Assembly (NCBI GenBank): GCA_002441135.1
Contig: DJVJ01000040.1
Span: forward strand, 1-32,456
Length of the DNA stretch: 32,456 nucleotides
Direction: 5' to 3'
From: Caryophanales bacterium UBA6259
GTDB lineage: Bacteria > Bacillota > Bacilli > Tepidibacillales > Tepidibacillaceae
The notes below the pieces were generated by a model, which was not told the DNA's origin, ran no database searches, and was given only the letters and a program-made list of their open reading frames with translations. Position 1 is the first letter of the stretch; every line of letters starts with the position of its first letter. Below, piece after piece: positions 15,701 through 23,917 of this stretch. The position numbers and the translations under genes were made by a program.

Positions 15701-17314
15701 CTAAGTTGTAAGTGGGATACGAATGATAAAAGTAGCACCTTTAGCCACTTCACTTTCAATCTCGATTGTTCCTCCATAATCCTTCACATGTTGTGAAATT
15801 ATGGCTAGGCCAATTCCTCGCCCTTTTTCTGCATTTGTCGAGTAGCCTAAAGTAAATATCTGCTCTTTAGCTTCTATAGGAATTCCAACTCCGTTGTCCT
15901 TAACGATGATTTCAAGTTGTTTCTGTTCTTGTTGATAATCTAGCTTTAAATAGACCCATTTTTTCTCTTGAGTTGTTTTAGCAGTAGATTCAATTGCGTT
16001 TTCTAAAAGATTTCCAATTACTGCAATGAGATCCTGTGGCCGTATTCGATCTGGTAAAGTAGGCAAATAGCTTTTCTTATCTACCATTAATTCGATACCT
16101 AATTCTCTTGCATGACTGTTCTTACCAATGATTAAACCAATAATAGTATAGTCCTTAATGCTTTCCATTAGTAATTTGTTAAGACTCTCCTTTTCCTCTG
16201 CATAGGTTAAAATGCTTTCTAATGCATCATCACACCGTTTTAACTGAATTAATCCAGCAATGGTATGAAGTTTATTCATATATTCATGATTTTGAGCACG
16301 TAATGCATCCGTAAATTTCCGAATTCCTGTTAATTCTTCGGCTAGCTGAACCATTTCTGTTCTGTCTTGAAAGGTTGCAACTGCCCCTACTGTTTTTCCA
16401 TTAACAATGATTGGCAACCGATTGGTCATCACCATTACTCCATTTAATATCATGGTTTGGTGAATCTCTGCTTTTCCTGATTCTAGAATGATTGGCAGTC
16501 TACTATCTACGATAACCTCCTCTATTTTACGCCCAATAGCCTCATCAGAAACATCTAGAATTCTTGCAGCATGTTCATTTAATACTCTAATTCTCTTTTC
16601 TTTATCTATTGCAACGATTCCTTCTCCGATGGAGTTAATAATCGATTCTCTTTCTTCTAATAGTCTTGCAATTTCGATAGGTTCTAAATTAAACATCTGG
16701 CGTTTAATACTATTCGTTAAAAACCATGCCCCTAATAATCCAATAATCCCTCCAAGCGAAATACTAAAGGCAATGTCTAGCCGATGGTCATAAATCAAGT
16801 GCTCTAAATCAGGTAGCAATGTGCCAACCACCACTACCCCTACCTGCTCAAAACCATCCATATCTAAAATTGGCACAAAGGCTCTAATTGCAATTCCTTT
16901 TTTTCCTTTTGCTAAAGACATGTATTCATGTTGTCCTAAAGAAGGACCTTCATCCCCACCTTGGAATAAGGTTCCAATATTGTCCTGAATGGGGTGTGAA
17001 TAACGAATGCGGTTCATATCAAAAATTACAATATATTCTACATCTGTTGCTAAGCGAATCCTTTCTGCAATTGGCTGAATCTTTTTCCAACCATCTGGTT
17101 TCCCTACCTCTACTTTAATTGTCTCAGATTGAGCTACCGTTTTAGCAATAGAAAGTACACGGTTCCCTTGTTCCTTTTCCAATGCTTCATAGACACTCTT
17201 TATTAATAATGAACTAGAGGACATAATTGCTACGATGACAATTAAAAAGGTAACAATGATAATCCTTGTTCGAATAGATAATAAGGCAAAGCCATTCTTC
17301 ATTTTATTAATCAT
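15701..17314 (-). CDS. dctS: Sensor histidine kinase, CitA/DcuS family (DctS-like)
   Basis: This 537-residue membrane kinase senses an external carboxylate. It has two membrane helices (about 16-38 and 179-201) flanking an extracytoplasmic PAS-like domain, then a cytoplasmic PAS domain (about 215-320), and a kinase core with His343 in QNHEYMNKLH, followed by NLLENAIEST, DNGVGIP and GRGIGLAI. In the sensor domain Arg104, His107, Phe117, Arg144 and Phe146 match the five fumarate-sensing residues I recall for DcuS (107, 110, 120, 147, 149) with a constant offset. ATG at 17314 has GAGGTG upstream. It forms an operon with the response regulator. Confidence 0.92.
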   Translation of the reverse strand: MINKMKNGFALLSIRTRIIIVTFLIVIVAIMSSSSLLIKSVYEALEKEQGNRVLSIAKTVAQSETIKVEVGKPDGWKKIQPIAERIRLATDVEYIVIFDMNRIRYSHPIQDNIGTLFQGGDEGPSLGQHEYMSLAKGKKGIAIRAFVPILDMDGFEQVGVVVVGTLLPDLEHLIYDHRLDIAFSISLGGIIGLLGAWFLTNSIKRQMFNLEPIEIARLLEERESIINSIGEGIVAIDKEKRIRVLNEHAARILDVSDEAIGRKIEEVIVDSRLPIILESGKAEIHQTMILNGVMVMTNRLPIIVNGKTVGAVATFQDRTEMVQLAEELTGIRKFTDALRAQNHEYMNKLHTIAGLIQLKRCDDALESILTYAEEKESLNKLLMESIKDYTIIGLIIGKNSHARELGIELMVDKKSYLPTLPDRIRPQDLIAVIGNLLENAIESTAKTTQEKKWVYLKLDYQQEQKQLEIIVKDNGVGIPIEAKEQIFTLGYSTNAEKGRGIGLAIISQHVKDYGGTIEIESEVAKGATFIIRIPLTT

Positions 17315-17372
17315 GGTAGCACCTCTATTCTGTATTTACTGAAAAAATGATGAGAAATCAAAGCCTTTTGGC

Positions 17373-17412
17373 AAAAAAATCTAGCAGTTATTAAAACTAC
17401 TAGATTTTTTTT
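17373..17412. terminator. Terminator after the TRAP transporter operon
   Basis: Outer arms AAATCTAG/CTAGATTT and inner arms AGTT/AACT, separated by one mismatch, form a long hairpin with A and T tracts on both sides. On the minus strand it ends the dctM transcript, separating the transporter from the kinase and regulator genes. Confidence 0.85.
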
Positions 17413-17492
17413 AATTATATATAATTTTTTTTACTAGTAACAAGCATTTTATTTAATAATCAGTTAATCAGTCCATTCTTAATTTTCACTAA

Positions 17493-18905
17493 TTAAAAGC
17501 TATACAATAAATTTGGAAGCCACAAACTTATTTCTGGAATGTACGTAATTAGGCCCAAGCCGATAATAACTGCAATCAGCCATGGAGTTGCTGACTTGGT
17601 TACATCCATTAATGACATTCCCGTCATACTACTTGCCACATAGAGGTTAAGACCAACCGGTGGAGTAATCATTCCAACTTCCATGTTAACAACCATAATG
17701 ATTCCTAAATGAATTGGGTCAACACCTAATGCCATAGCAACAGGGAATAAAATTGGAGCTAGAATGGTAAGAATCGCTGTTGGCTCCATAAACTGCCCTG
17801 CAACAAATAGTAGAATATTAACAATGAGTAAAAAGACAATCTTATTAACTTCCCAATCAATAATTAATTCTGCAACTTTATGCGGAATTCTTTCAAAGGT
17901 TAATATATGCGCAAAAAGCATTGCCATTGTAATGATAAAGAACAACATCGAGGTTGTTTTCGCTGAATCAATCATTACCTTAAACAGCTGATTTATCTTC
18001 AAATCCTTATGAATAAACAAACCTACAATTAAACCAACAAAAACAGCAACTGCCGCAGATTCTGTTGGAGTAAATATGCCTTGATAAATTCCCCCAATAA
18101 CAACGATTGGAAGAGTAAGACTCCAAATGGAATCTTTTAATGCAGTAATCTTTTCAGACACAGTAGACTTTTTGGCCATTGGGAAATTTTTCTTTTTTGC
18201 AATGAAATAACTAACAAATGCCATCATGACTGCTAGCATGATACCTGGTACAATTCCTGCAATAAATAGCTTTCCAACGGAAACGTCTACAGAAACTGCA
18301 TAGACAATCATTGGGATACTAGGTGGAATTAGAATTCCTAATGAACCAGCAGTAGACATCGACCCAACAGCATAGTCTCGATCATATCCATGCTTAATCA
18401 TTGCTGGTATTAAGATACCACCAATAGCAACCACTGTTGCTGGACTTGACCCAGAGATTGCTGCGAAGATGGCACTTGCCATTACACCAGCGATAGATAA
18501 TCCTCCCGGAATATGTCCTACAAACGTATTGGTCAAATTGATTAATCTTTTCGCTACACCACCAGCAGTAAAAATATTACCTGCTAAAACGAAAAATGGA
18601 ATAGCCATAAGTGGAAAGGAATCTAATCCAGAATATATTTGTCTAGCCAAATCAGCCATCGGATCTGTAGTAAAATAATAAATGGCTAAAATAGATGCTA
18701 ATCCAAGCGAAACCGCGATAGGTAATCCAACAAATAAAAAGAGAAATAAAAGTGAAAATACTGCTATACCTACACTATTGGCGGTAAAAGCATATGCCAC
18801 TCCAACGATACTTAACAAGATAAAAAAGATTGAAGTTAGCTTTTTGGAAAGGGGGCGAGCTTGAACGACAGGTTGATGGGTTTCGACATTTAGATTGCTA
18901 TTCAT
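17493..18905 (-). CDS. dctM: TRAP transporter large permease subunit
   Basis: This is the large membrane subunit that forms the sodium-driven transport path of a DctPQM-type TRAP transporter. The 470 residues give about 12-14 hydrophobic segments, with family stretches SGSSPATVVAIGGILIPAMIKHGYD, GSLGILIPPSIPMIVYAV and MVVNMEVGMITPPVGLNLYVAS (long stretches shown here only as landmarks, near residues 150, 190 and 400). It has an N-terminal extension of about 20 polar residues before the first helix. ATG at 18905 has GAGGGTG six bases upstream and overlaps the end of dctQ by 8 bases, so translation is coupled. The clustered kinase suggests a C4-dicarboxylate substrate. Confidence 0.94.
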   Translation of the reverse strand: MNSNLNVETHQPVVQARPLSKKLTSIFFILLSIVGVAYAFTANSVGIAVFSLLFLFLFVGLPIAVSLGLASILAIYYFTTDPMADLARQIYSGLDSFPLMAIPFFVLAGNIFTAGGVAKRLINLTNTFVGHIPGGLSIAGVMASAIFAAISGSSPATVVAIGGILIPAMIKHGYDRDYAVGSMSTAGSLGILIPPSIPMIVYAVSVDVSVGKLFIAGIVPGIMLAVMMAFVSYFIAKKKNFPMAKKSTVSEKITALKDSIWSLTLPIVVIGGIYQGIFTPTESAAVAVFVGLIVGLFIHKDLKINQLFKVMIDSAKTTSMLFFIITMAMLFAHILTFERIPHKVAELIIDWEVNKIVFLLIVNILLFVAGQFMEPTAILTILAPILFPVAMALGVDPIHLGIIMVVNMEVGMITPPVGLNLYVASSMTGMSLMDVTKSATPWLIAVIIGLGLITYIPEISLWLPNLLYSF

Positions 18906-19404
18906 TGATTACACCCTCTTTTTTTAAAAATTGATCTATAGGCATTTTAATAACCTTTATGCTTTCTTGAACAAAGCGTATTGTCATTAATCCAAAAGCA
19001 ATAGGAATTAATAATCTTGGAATATATAATGGAACTTCTAATTCAGGTGAAACCTGTCCAAAGGCTAATATATCAGTTACATGTTGATATCCTAAGATTG
19101 CGATGGTTAAAGTAAATAAGGCGCTTAGCCAAAAGGTAGCAACTACCACTATCTTCTGTGTTTTTGGCTCAAAAGCGTTAATTAAAATATCTACCCCTAA
19201 GTGTGTTTTTTCCCGAACACCAATCGAGGCACCAATTAAACCTACCCAAATTAGTAAATAGTTTACAAGCTCATGTGTAAATCCCAAACTAGATCCAAAC
19301 TGTCTTAAGATAACTTCAATAAATGCTAATGTTACAGCTAATGCCATTGCTAAAGAAACAAAGATTTCCTCTGTACGGTTTAAAACTAAGTTCAAAACTT
19401 TCAT
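18898..19404 (-). CDS. dctQ: TRAP transporter small permease subunit
   Basis: This is the four-helix small membrane subunit that joins the large permease in TRAP transporters. The 168-residue product has hydrophobic segments near residues 12-32, 43-61, 86-106 and 128-148, and the family stretch NYLLIWVGLIGASIGVREKTHLGVD (residues about 44-68). I start at ATG 19404, with GAGGGGAG eight bases upstream; an in-frame TTG at 19434 would lie upstream of this site. It overlaps dctM by 8 bases. A GC-rich hairpin separates it from dctP upstream. Confidence 0.92.
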   Translation of the reverse strand: MKVLNLVLNRTEEIFVSLAMALAVTLAFIEVILRQFGSSLGFTHELVNYLLIWVGLIGASIGVREKTHLGVDILINAFEPKTQKIVVVATFWLSALFTLTIAILGYQHVTDILAFGQVSPELEVPLYIPRLLIPIAFGLMTIRFVQESIKVIKMPIDQFLKKEGVINE

Positions 19405-19450
19405 TCTCAACACTCCCCTCTTTGGCTGCCACAAAACCCATTCTAGATGT

Positions 19451-19472
19451 TAGGGGGCTTCTTAGCCCCCTA
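19451..19472 (-). promoter_or_regulatory. Intercistronic GC-rich hairpin between dctP and dctQ
   Basis: TAGGGGGC and GCCCCCTA form a perfect 8-bp stem with a six-base loop. On the minus strand it lies 39 bases after the dctP stop and 46 bases before the dctQ ATG. It is not followed by a U run, so it is more likely a partial attenuator or an mRNA 3'-end stabiliser than a full terminator. Confidence 0.65.
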
Positions 19473-19511
19473 TTTACAATTCTCTTTCGTATGCTTTATT
19501 TTAAATATCCT

Positions 19512-20561
19512 TTATTTACGTAATGCTCTTACTGCTTCGATTAAATCTTCGCCAATTTCCTCTTTAAACATGTCATAGGTTACATCCATCTTCTCAATCC
19601 ATAATGCTTTTTCTTCATCTGTTAACTCATGAATTTGTAGATTTGGATTACCTGCTTTGATCTTCTCTAATTCTTCAGCATTTAATTCCTTTGCACTTTC
19701 TCTTACCCATGCAGTTGTTTCAGCTAGTGCTTCCTCAACCTTTACTCTTAAATCCTCTGGCATGCTATTCCAAAACTCAGCATTCGTAATTACTGCGTAA
19801 CCAAGGTAACCATGGGAGCTTAATGTCATATACTTTTGAACCTCATGGAACTTTTTGGAGTAGATATTAGAAAGTGTATTTTCTTGACCATCAATTACCC
19901 CTTGCTCTAAAGCACTATACACTTCACCAAATGCCATTGGTGTTGGGTTAGCCCCTACAGCTTTAAATTGTTCCTCAAGCATTTTACTAGACATTACACG
20001 GAACTTTTGACCCGCAAAATCCTCTGGTTTAATTAATTCACTCTTGTTAGAAGACATATGCTTGAATCCGTTATCCCACATTGCTAATCCCAATAGGTTA
20101 GAATCAGTTAGCATTGTAAATAGCTTTTGACCAATCTCACCTTCCATTGCTTGTTGAACCTGCTCATGGTCAGCAAATGCAAATGGTAAATCAAAAACCT
20201 GCCATTGTGGATAAAGCTTTGTGATTACAGAAGTTGCAGGTGCAGCCATCTGAACATTTCCTTGCTGAATCGCATTTAGTACATCCTCATCCTTGTATAG
20301 CTGGGAGTTTGGAAATACTTCAACCTCTACTTGACCATTCGTTTTTTCTTTGACTAAGTCAGCAAACATAATCGCTGCTTGACCTTTTGGGGTATTCTCT
20401 GCTACAACGTGAGAAAATTTAATAACAATTTTCTCTTGCTTCGCGCCCTCATCACCTGTTGGTGCAGTTCCCTCTGTTCTTTTTGAGGAACAGCCTACCA
20501 TTCCAAAAATAATGCTTAAAGATAGAATAGTAAAAAATAAAACCTTTAACGTCTTCTTCAT
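19512..20561 (-). CDS. dctP: TRAP transporter solute-binding lipoprotein
   Basis: This is the extracytoplasmic binding protein that delivers substrate to the DctQM permease. The 349-residue protein has a lipoprotein signal with lipidated Cys24 (GMVGC). It carries DctP-family stretches IKFSHVVAENTPKGQAA, VFPNSQLYKD, the ligand-carboxylate Arg in FRVM (Arg188), and VIDGQENTLSNI with the conserved Asn. It is followed by dctQ and dctM after a stem-loop. The gene upstream (20611-21645) is a diverged copy in the same orientation, 49 bases away. Its ATG at 20561 has GGGGGC upstream. Confidence 0.94.
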   Translation of the reverse strand: MKKTLKVLFFTILSLSIIFGMVGCSSKRTEGTAPTGDEGAKQEKIVIKFSHVVAENTPKGQAAIMFADLVKEKTNGQVEVEVFPNSQLYKDEDVLNAIQQGNVQMAAPATSVITKLYPQWQVFDLPFAFADHEQVQQAMEGEIGQKLFTMLTDSNLLGLAMWDNGFKHMSSNKSELIKPEDFAGQKFRVMSSKMLEEQFKAVGANPTPMAFGEVYSALEQGVIDGQENTLSNIYSKKFHEVQKYMTLSSHGYLGYAVITNAEFWNSMPEDLRVKVEEALAETTAWVRESAKELNAEELEKIKAGNPNLQIHELTDEEKALWIEKMDVTYDMFKEEIGEDLIEAVRALRK

Positions 20562-20610
20562 ATACTTGACGCCCCCTTATATTTTTATATTTGTTCTTAA
20601 TGAACAAAAC

Positions 20611-21645
20611 TTATTTGTGAATTACCTTCTTCACTTCCGTAATAAAAGTTGGGTTTAACTCTAATTCAAGATCCTTGTAAATACTGGAGTAAATGGCTTT
20701 AAAACGATCAATTTCCTTCTGCTCTAGGGTATCAATTTGGATACAATTACACGCTTTGATCAAATTAAGCTGGTAATTTTCCAATTCCATCGACTTTTCC
20801 CTTTGCCATATCGTAACTTCTTCAATGCTCTCTTTAATCGTTTCTTGTAATTCTGGTGTTAGCTGATTCCAAAAATCTTGATTCATGACTACAAGATAAC
20901 CAAGATAACCATGGTTACTAAGTGTTAGGTAATTTTGAACCCGATAAAACTTTTTCGTATAGATATTGCTAATTGTATTTTCCTGTCCATCAATCACTTT
21001 TTTATCTAAGGATTGATATACATCATTAAAGTTGATTGCTTCTGATTCTGCTCCAAGGAATGAAAACTGGTGGTCTAAGACCGAACTTGGCATGATCCGG
21101 AAAGTTAGCCCCTTAAAATCCGTTGCTTTTTTTAAAGGAAAATCCCGATTCGTGAACTGTTTAAAACCATTATCCCAGATTGAAAGCGGTACCACTTTTT
21201 GCTTTTTAGCCGATTGATAAATTAAAGTTCCAACTGTCCCATCTGCTAATTCGTGAATTTGACCAATATTATCAAAGAAAAATGGAAGATCAAATATTTT
21301 TAACTCTGGAATTCGGTCTGTCAATTTGGCCATAGCAGGAGCAATCATTTGAATTTCCCCATTCTGTAATGCATCCCACTCTTCACCATCTCGGTAGAGG
21401 GAACCATTAGCAAAGACCTGAACTTCTACTTTGCCGTTTGTTTTTTCTTTCATTAAGCTTGCAAAATAGCGAGCTGCTTGCCCTTTAGGTGTGTCTTCTC
21501 CAACCACATGAGAAAAACGAATAATAATTTTTTCATTTTGATCTATTTGTTCAAAGTCATTTGCATAGGATTGACAACCAACCAAAACAAATAATATGGA
21601 AATGGTAAATAGGAGTTTTAACCAGCCTCGTTTTATAAGTCGCAT
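20611..21645 (-). CDS. Second TRAP-type solute-binding lipoprotein, possible co-sensor (DctB-like)
   Basis: This 344-residue lipoprotein (lipidated Cys24, LVGC) is a diverged tandem copy of the DctP downstream: both have IRFSHVV-type starts, WDNGFKQ/WDNGFKH, FRIM/FRVM with the ligand Arg (Arg183), VIDGQENTISNIY and LSNHGYLGY. Two roles are possible. It may widen the substrate range of the transporter, or it may act like B. subtilis DctB, a DctP-type protein that works with the kinase DctS as a co-sensor. The ligand residues look intact. ATG at 21645 has AGGAGG seven bases upstream, better than the TTG at 21648. It is the first gene after the promoter region at 21710-21746. Confidence 0.88.
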   Translation of the reverse strand: MRLIKRGWLKLLFTISILFVLVGCQSYANDFEQIDQNEKIIIRFSHVVGEDTPKGQAARYFASLMKEKTNGKVEVQVFANGSLYRDGEEWDALQNGEIQMIAPAMAKLTDRIPELKIFDLPFFFDNIGQIHELADGTVGTLIYQSAKKQKVVPLSIWDNGFKQFTNRDFPLKKATDFKGLTFRIMPSSVLDHQFSFLGAESEAINFNDVYQSLDKKVIDGQENTISNIYTKKFYRVQNYLTLSNHGYLGYLVVMNQDFWNQLTPELQETIKESIEEVTIWQREKSMELENYQLNLIKACNCIQIDTLEQKEIDRFKAIYSSIYKDLELELNPTFITEVKKVIHK

Positions 21646-21709
21646 CAATAATCCTCCTGATTTACATAATCAGAGTCGAAATTAGATTAGAATTGAAATT
21701 ATTAACTTT

Positions 21710-21746
21710 ATTATATGAATTTTTAGTAAATTTTTAATATTTTAGT
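21710..21746 (-). promoter_or_regulatory. Candidate activator-dependent promoter of the TRAP operon
   Basis: On the minus strand a good -10 (TATAAT, 21710-21715) has no recognisable -35. Instead the repeat ACTAAAA occurs at 21721-21727 and 21740-21746, spaced 19 bases. A missing -35 with direct repeats in its place is what a response-regulator-activated promoter would look like. The link to the neighbouring response regulator is inference. Confidence 0.4.
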
Positions 21747-21809
21747 CATATTGTTATTAAAGTTCTTTTTGGTCTCAACTTTCTATACAATACTGTTTAA
21801 TAAGTAAAA

Positions 21810-21847
21810 AACGTCCAATCCTTTGAATTATCAAGGGATTGGACGTT
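21810..21847 (-). terminator. Terminator of the pcrA-ligA transcript
   Basis: A 17-bp stem with one G-U pair, starting AACGTCCAATCC and closing with GGATTGGACGTT, has a four-base loop (ATTA on the plus strand). On the minus strand it is followed by a U tract. It is the strongest hairpin in the window and lies 29 bases after the ligA stop. Confidence 0.93.
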
Positions 21848-21876
21848 AAATAATTAATTTAGTTGAAACAGAATCT

Positions 21877-23901
21877 TTATTGTTCTATTTGATTTAGTTC
21901 TTGAAGGAATTCTTCTTCTGACATAACTTTGATTCCTAACTCAGTTGCTTTCGTTAACTTTGAACCAGCTTTTTCACCGGCAATTAATATATCCGTATTC
22001 TTCGTAACGCTACCTGTTACTTTGGCTCCAAGTGCTTCTAGTTTTGCAGCCGCATCATTTCTTGTCAATTGATGTAATGTACCGGTCAGCACAATTGTTT
22101 TATCTTTAAAAATGGAATCAATATTAGAAATATCTACTCCTTTAGCACCTTTGTAGGTCATATTCACCCCTAAGTTTGCTAATCGCTCAATGGTTTCTTG
22201 AACTTCAGGCATATTAAAATAAGTCACAATACTATCGGCCATTTTTGGACCAATCTCATTGATGGCCATTAATTCTTCTTCTGTAGCTACCTGTAGATTT
22301 TCCAGTGTCTCATATTTCTGTGCCAATACCTTTGCTGCTTTTGAGCCTACAAGTCTAATTCCTAAACCAAAAAGCAGTTTTTCCAAGGAGTTTTCTTTAC
22401 TTTTTCCAATGGCCTCTAACAGATTTTGAATCGACTTTTCACCCATTCGTTCTAAGCCAATCAGTTGCTCGCGCTCTAAGGTATATAAATCTGCCACACT
22501 TTTAATTAATTGATGCTCATACAGCTGAGCCACTACTCTTTCCCCTAAGCCATCGATATTCATTGCATCTCTTGAGACAAAGTGAATCATCCCCTCTAGA
22601 ATTTGGGCAGGACATTTCGGATTGATACAACGTAGTGCTACTTCTCCTTCTAAGCGAATTAAGTCACTTTCACATGCTGGGCAATGGTTTGGCATATGGT
22701 ATTCCTTTTCATTTCCTGTTCTTCGTTCTGGTAAAACACCAACTACCTCAGGAATAATATCCCCAGCCTTTTTAACAATCACATGGTCACCCAGCATAAT
22801 TCCTTTTTCACGAATAATATCTTCATTATGCAATGATGCTCTTTTCACTGTAGTACCAGCAAGAGCAATTGGTTTAAGTACAGCAGTCGGCGTTACCACT
22901 CCTGTTCTTCCAATGTTCACTTCAATATCCTCTAGGATCGTGACTGCTTCCTCGGCAGGGAATTTGTACGCGATGGCCCAGCGTGGGCTTTTAGCAGTCA
23001 TTCCTAAGCTTTCCTGCAAGGTATAGGAATCCACCTTAATCACCATTCCATCAATTTCATAAGGAAGATCTTTTCGTTTATTGGTCCAGCCTTGGATAAA
23101 GGTTATTACATCTTCAATATTATGGAACAGTCTTCGCTCTTTATTTACTTTAAAGCCTAATGTTTCTAAATAATCTAGACCTTCACTATGTGCTGTTAAT
23201 GTTTTACCTTCAATGGATCCAATACCATATAGGAAAATATCAAGGGATCTTTTTGCTGCAATTTTAGGGTCTAATTGGCGAAGAGAACCAGCTGCTGCAT
23301 TTCTAGGATTAGCAAATAGTGCTTCTCCTTCTTGTTCCCGTTCATTATTAATTCTTTCAAATTCTTTTTTTGGTAAATATGCTTCTCCACGAACCTCAAT
23401 CGTTACAGGTTCGTTTAAACGAAGCGGAAGAGAACGAATGGTTTTAAGATTATTGGTAATATCCTCTCCAACAGAGCCATCTCCACGAGTTGCACCTCGG
23501 ACTAATATCCCATTTTCATAGGTTAAAGAGATCGCCAAACCATCGATTTTAAGCTCTACCATATAAGAAATGGCATCTTCTCCGTCCCTTGCACTTTGTC
23601 TAACTCGACGATCAAAATCACGCAAATCCTGTTCATTAAAGGCATTACCCAGACTAAGTAATGGAATTTTATGTTCAACCTTTTGAAAACTAGAAAGAGG
23701 CTGTCCTCCTACTCTTTGAGAGGGAGAATCTGGACGTAGTAATTCTGGAAATTGTTCCTCTAAGCGAATTAATTCTTGCATTAATTGATCATATTCTTGG
23801 TCAGTAATCGTTGGTTGATCCATAACATGATATTGATAGTTATGATGATTGATAAGTTGATGCAATTCCTCAATTCTAGCCTGTGCTTGTTCCTTCAACA
23901 T
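21877..23901 (-). CDS. ligA: NAD-dependent DNA ligase
   Basis: LigA seals nicks in replication and repair using NAD. The 674-residue protein has the full domain order: an N-terminal Ia domain (YHVMDQPTITDQEYDQLM), the adenylation domain with the active-site lysine in KIDG (Lys118), an OB fold, a four-cysteine zinc finger (CPAC ... CINPKC, about 407-431), helix-hairpin-helix repeats, and a C-terminal BRCT domain (about 592-670, GTLHQLTRNDAAAKLEALGA). I start at ATG 23901, with AAAGGA nine bases upstream, rather than the in-frame TTG at 23943 inside pcrA. It follows pcrA by 16 bases in the conserved Bacillales order. Confidence 0.97.
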   Translation of the reverse strand: MLKEQAQARIEELHQLINHHNYQYHVMDQPTITDQEYDQLMQELIRLEEQFPELLRPDSPSQRVGGQPLSSFQKVEHKIPLLSLGNAFNEQDLRDFDRRVRQSARDGEDAISYMVELKIDGLAISLTYENGILVRGATRGDGSVGEDITNNLKTIRSLPLRLNEPVTIEVRGEAYLPKKEFERINNEREQEGEALFANPRNAAAGSLRQLDPKIAAKRSLDIFLYGIGSIEGKTLTAHSEGLDYLETLGFKVNKERRLFHNIEDVITFIQGWTNKRKDLPYEIDGMVIKVDSYTLQESLGMTAKSPRWAIAYKFPAEEAVTILEDIEVNIGRTGVVTPTAVLKPIALAGTTVKRASLHNEDIIREKGIMLGDHVIVKKAGDIIPEVVGVLPERRTGNEKEYHMPNHCPACESDLIRLEGEVALRCINPKCPAQILEGMIHFVSRDAMNIDGLGERVVAQLYEHQLIKSVADLYTLEREQLIGLERMGEKSIQNLLEAIGKSKENSLEKLLFGLGIRLVGSKAAKVLAQKYETLENLQVATEEELMAINEIGPKMADSIVTYFNMPEVQETIERLANLGVNMTYKGAKGVDISNIDSIFKDKTIVLTGTLHQLTRNDAAAKLEALGAKVTGSVTKNTDILIAGEKAGSKLTKATELGIKVMSEEEFLQELNQIEQ

Positions 23902-23917
23902 GTCCTGCCGTCCTTTC

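Noticed and set aside
22622..23026. 134-codon plus-strand frame inside ligA
   Set aside because: Antisense shadow; ligA is intact over this whole stretch.
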